From contig NZ_PTXL01000010.1 in assembly GCF_004343775.1 (NCBI RefSeq), forward strand, positions 248,001 to 312,000: 64,000 nucleotides of DNA, given 5' to 3'. Source of the DNA: Burkholderia sp. SRS-46. Its GTDB lineage: Bacteria > Pseudomonadota > Gammaproteobacteria > Burkholderiales > Burkholderiaceae. Shown in pieces: positions 62,580 through 64,000 of this stretch. The translations under genes and the position numbers were made by a program. Under the pieces are notes generated by a model that was not told the DNA's origin, searched no databases, and saw only the letters and a program-made list of their open reading frames with translations. How positions within the stretch are numbered: position 1 is the first letter of the stretch; each line of letters starts with the position of its first letter.

Positions 62580-64000
62580 ATGGACCTGCCCACCGACCTC
62601 GACTCCCTGAGCCCGGAACAGCTGCGTGCGTTGGCCGCACAACTGATCGTGCAGGTCACGGAGAAAGAGCGGGAAGCCTGCGAGAAGGAACGGGAGCTGC
62701 AGTATCGGCAAACGCGTATCGACCAACTGACGCACGAACTCTCCGTGCTCAAGCGCCTGCAATTCGGCAAGCGCAGCGAGCGGCTCGATGCCGAACAGAT
62801 GAGCCTGCTCGACGAGGCGATCGATGCGGACCTGGCGGCACTCGAAGCCGAGCTCGAGCAGCTTCGGCCGGCCACGCCCGCCGCTGAGGAGCGCCAGAAG
62901 CCGAAGCGCGCGCTCTTGCCGCCGAACTTGCCGCGCACGGACGTCCATCACGAACCGGAAGACACCACGTGCCCGTGCGGTTGCCAGCGGGAGCGTGTGG
63001 GCGAAGACATCAGCGAGAAGCTGGACTATGCGCCTGGCGTGTTCACGGTCGAGCGGCATATCCGGGGCAAGTGGGCCTGCCGGCACTGCGGAACCCTGAT
63101 CCAGGCGCCAGTCTCGCCTCACGTCATCGACAAGGGCATTCCGACCACCGGGCTGCTGGCGCAGGTGCTGGTTGCCAAATACGGCGACCACTTGCCGCTG
63201 TACCGGCAGGAACGCATCTTTGCTCGCGCCGGCCTGGCGATCCCGCAATCGACGCTCGGTGCCTGGGTCGGCGTCTGCGGTGTACGGCTGCAGCCACTGG
63301 TCGATGCGCTGCGCGAAGCGCTCCTGCAGCAGGACGTGCTGCACGCCGACGAGACGCCGGTGCAGATGCTGGCACCTGGCAAGGGCAAGACGCATCGGGC
63401 TTACCTATGGGCGTACAGCACGACGCCGTTCGCCGATCTGAAGACCGTGGTCTACGACTTCGCCGACAGCCGCGCCGGCGAACATGCCCGAAAGTTCCTT
63501 GGGGCCTGGTGCGGCAAACTCATGTGCGACGACTACAGCGGCTACAAGGCCAGCTTCGAACTGGGCATCACGGAAATTGGATGTGTCGCTCACGCGCGCC
63601 GGAAGTTCTACGAGCTGCACGTTAACCACCAGAGCCAGATCGCCGAGCAGGCGCTGAAATACTTCGGCGCGCTCTATGACGTCGAACGCGATGTCGCCGA
63701 ACTGAAGCCCGACCGACGGCAGGCCATCCGCCGGCAGCGATCCAGACCCGTTGCCGATGCATTGCACGCCTGGATGGTGACCCAACGCAAGCTGGTTGCC
63801 GAAGGATCTGCGATTGCGAAGGCGCTCGACTACAGCCTGAAACGCTGGGAAGCGCTCATGCGCTATCTCGACGACGGGCGTGTGCCCATCGACAACAACT
63901 GGCTGGAAAACCAGATTCGCCCATGGGCAATGGGGCGTTCATTGTGCACCTCATTCCGAAACCTCGATAAACATTGGGATCTGCGCTTCATCATCGTTAC
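62580..64000 (+). pseudogene. tnpC: IS66 TnpC transposase, 3' end replaced
   Basis: From ATG 62580 (MDLPTDLDSLSPEQLRALAA) the frame is open to the window edge. Zinc-finger region TTCPCGCQRERVGEDISEKL, catalytic DVLHADETPVQMLAPGKGKT, CDDYSGYKASFELGITEIG and the Glu region IDNNWLENQIRPWAMGR are intact. After MGR (about 63938) copy 1 continues ANWLFVGSLRAG, whereas here it reads SLCTSFRNLDKHWDL, so another DNA begins within the gene. The three catalytic residues lie before the break, but about 50 C-terminal residues are lost. Confidence 0.85.

Larger units (their letters stand above)
61704..63938 (+). mobile_element. IS66-family element, copy 2 (interrupted)
   Basis: Left inverted repeat GTAAGCCCCCGGTGAAGTCA at 61704. 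It carries tnpA, tnpB and tnpC closely similar to copy 1, but intact until about 63938, where tnpC changes abruptly into unrelated sequence. The right end is not in the window. Confidence 0.85.

Overview
The window is high-GC DNA with codon use, gene families and insertion sequences typical of Burkholderia, probably a member of the B. cepacia complex or a close relative. This assignment rests on the wcb-type capsule locus, the IS66/IS3/IS701 families and the LuxR, LysR and ureohydrolase types; no rRNA or species marker is present.

Bases 1-32,800 are a nearly complete ABC-transporter-dependent (group 2/3-like) capsule locus. A long minus-strand operon runs from kpsE/kpsM/kpsT (24.7-22.1 kb) through a serotype-specific block of glycosyltransferases, nucleotidyltransferases, a HAD phosphatase, a GDPD-like protein, a cupin and a sulfotransferase (22.1-13.1 kb). 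It continues into the conserved lipid-type module wcbO-P-Q-R-S-T, equivalent to rhizobial rkpJ-H-I-A plus rkpG (13.0-0 kb). That module holds a KpsS-type Kdo transferase, an SDR, an LTA-synthase-like phosphotransferase, a 7.6-kb single-module reducing polyketide synthase, an LpxC-like deacetylase and an alpha-oxoamine synthase that runs off the left edge. kpsD is cut off from kpsE by 2 kb of dead insertion sequences. Divergently, a glycosyltransferase, kpsC and manC run rightward. The heptose genes of the B. pseudomallei capsule are absent, so the polymer is probably different.

Bases 32.8-49.6 kb are an insertion-sequence graveyard with islands of intact genes: an alpha/beta hydrolase, a complete basic-amino-acid ABC importer (hisJQMP type), an agmatinase-family ureohydrolase with a divergent LysR regulator whose end is joined to IS66 DNA, an APH(3') aminoglycoside kinase, a second arginase-like gene and several small hypotheticals. 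Between 43.9 and 44.8 kb, remnants of an acetyltransferase, a MATE pump, a trimeric autotransporter and an H-NS protein lie side by side.

Bases 50.3-58.7 kb are calmer: a two-TM membrane protein, a lipoprotein, an unusual 653-residue protein with four cysteine-ladder repeats, a large secreted lipoprotein, a LuxR regulator and a lectin-like gene cut by a transposon. From 58.7 kb on there is a TniA/TnsB-type transposase preceded by an array of about 21-bp repeats (matched by an orphan array at 32.8 kb), IS3 debris, an APH(6) streptomycin-kinase-like gene, an acetyltransferase fragment and an IS66 element whose tnpC diverges near the right edge.

The main candidates for new biology are the cysteine-ladder protein with its neighbours, the PKS/oxoamine-synthase/SDR/LpxC-like lipid pathway built into the capsule operon, the atypical nucleotidyltransferase-HAD-GDPD sugar module, and the duplicated transposon-end arrays.
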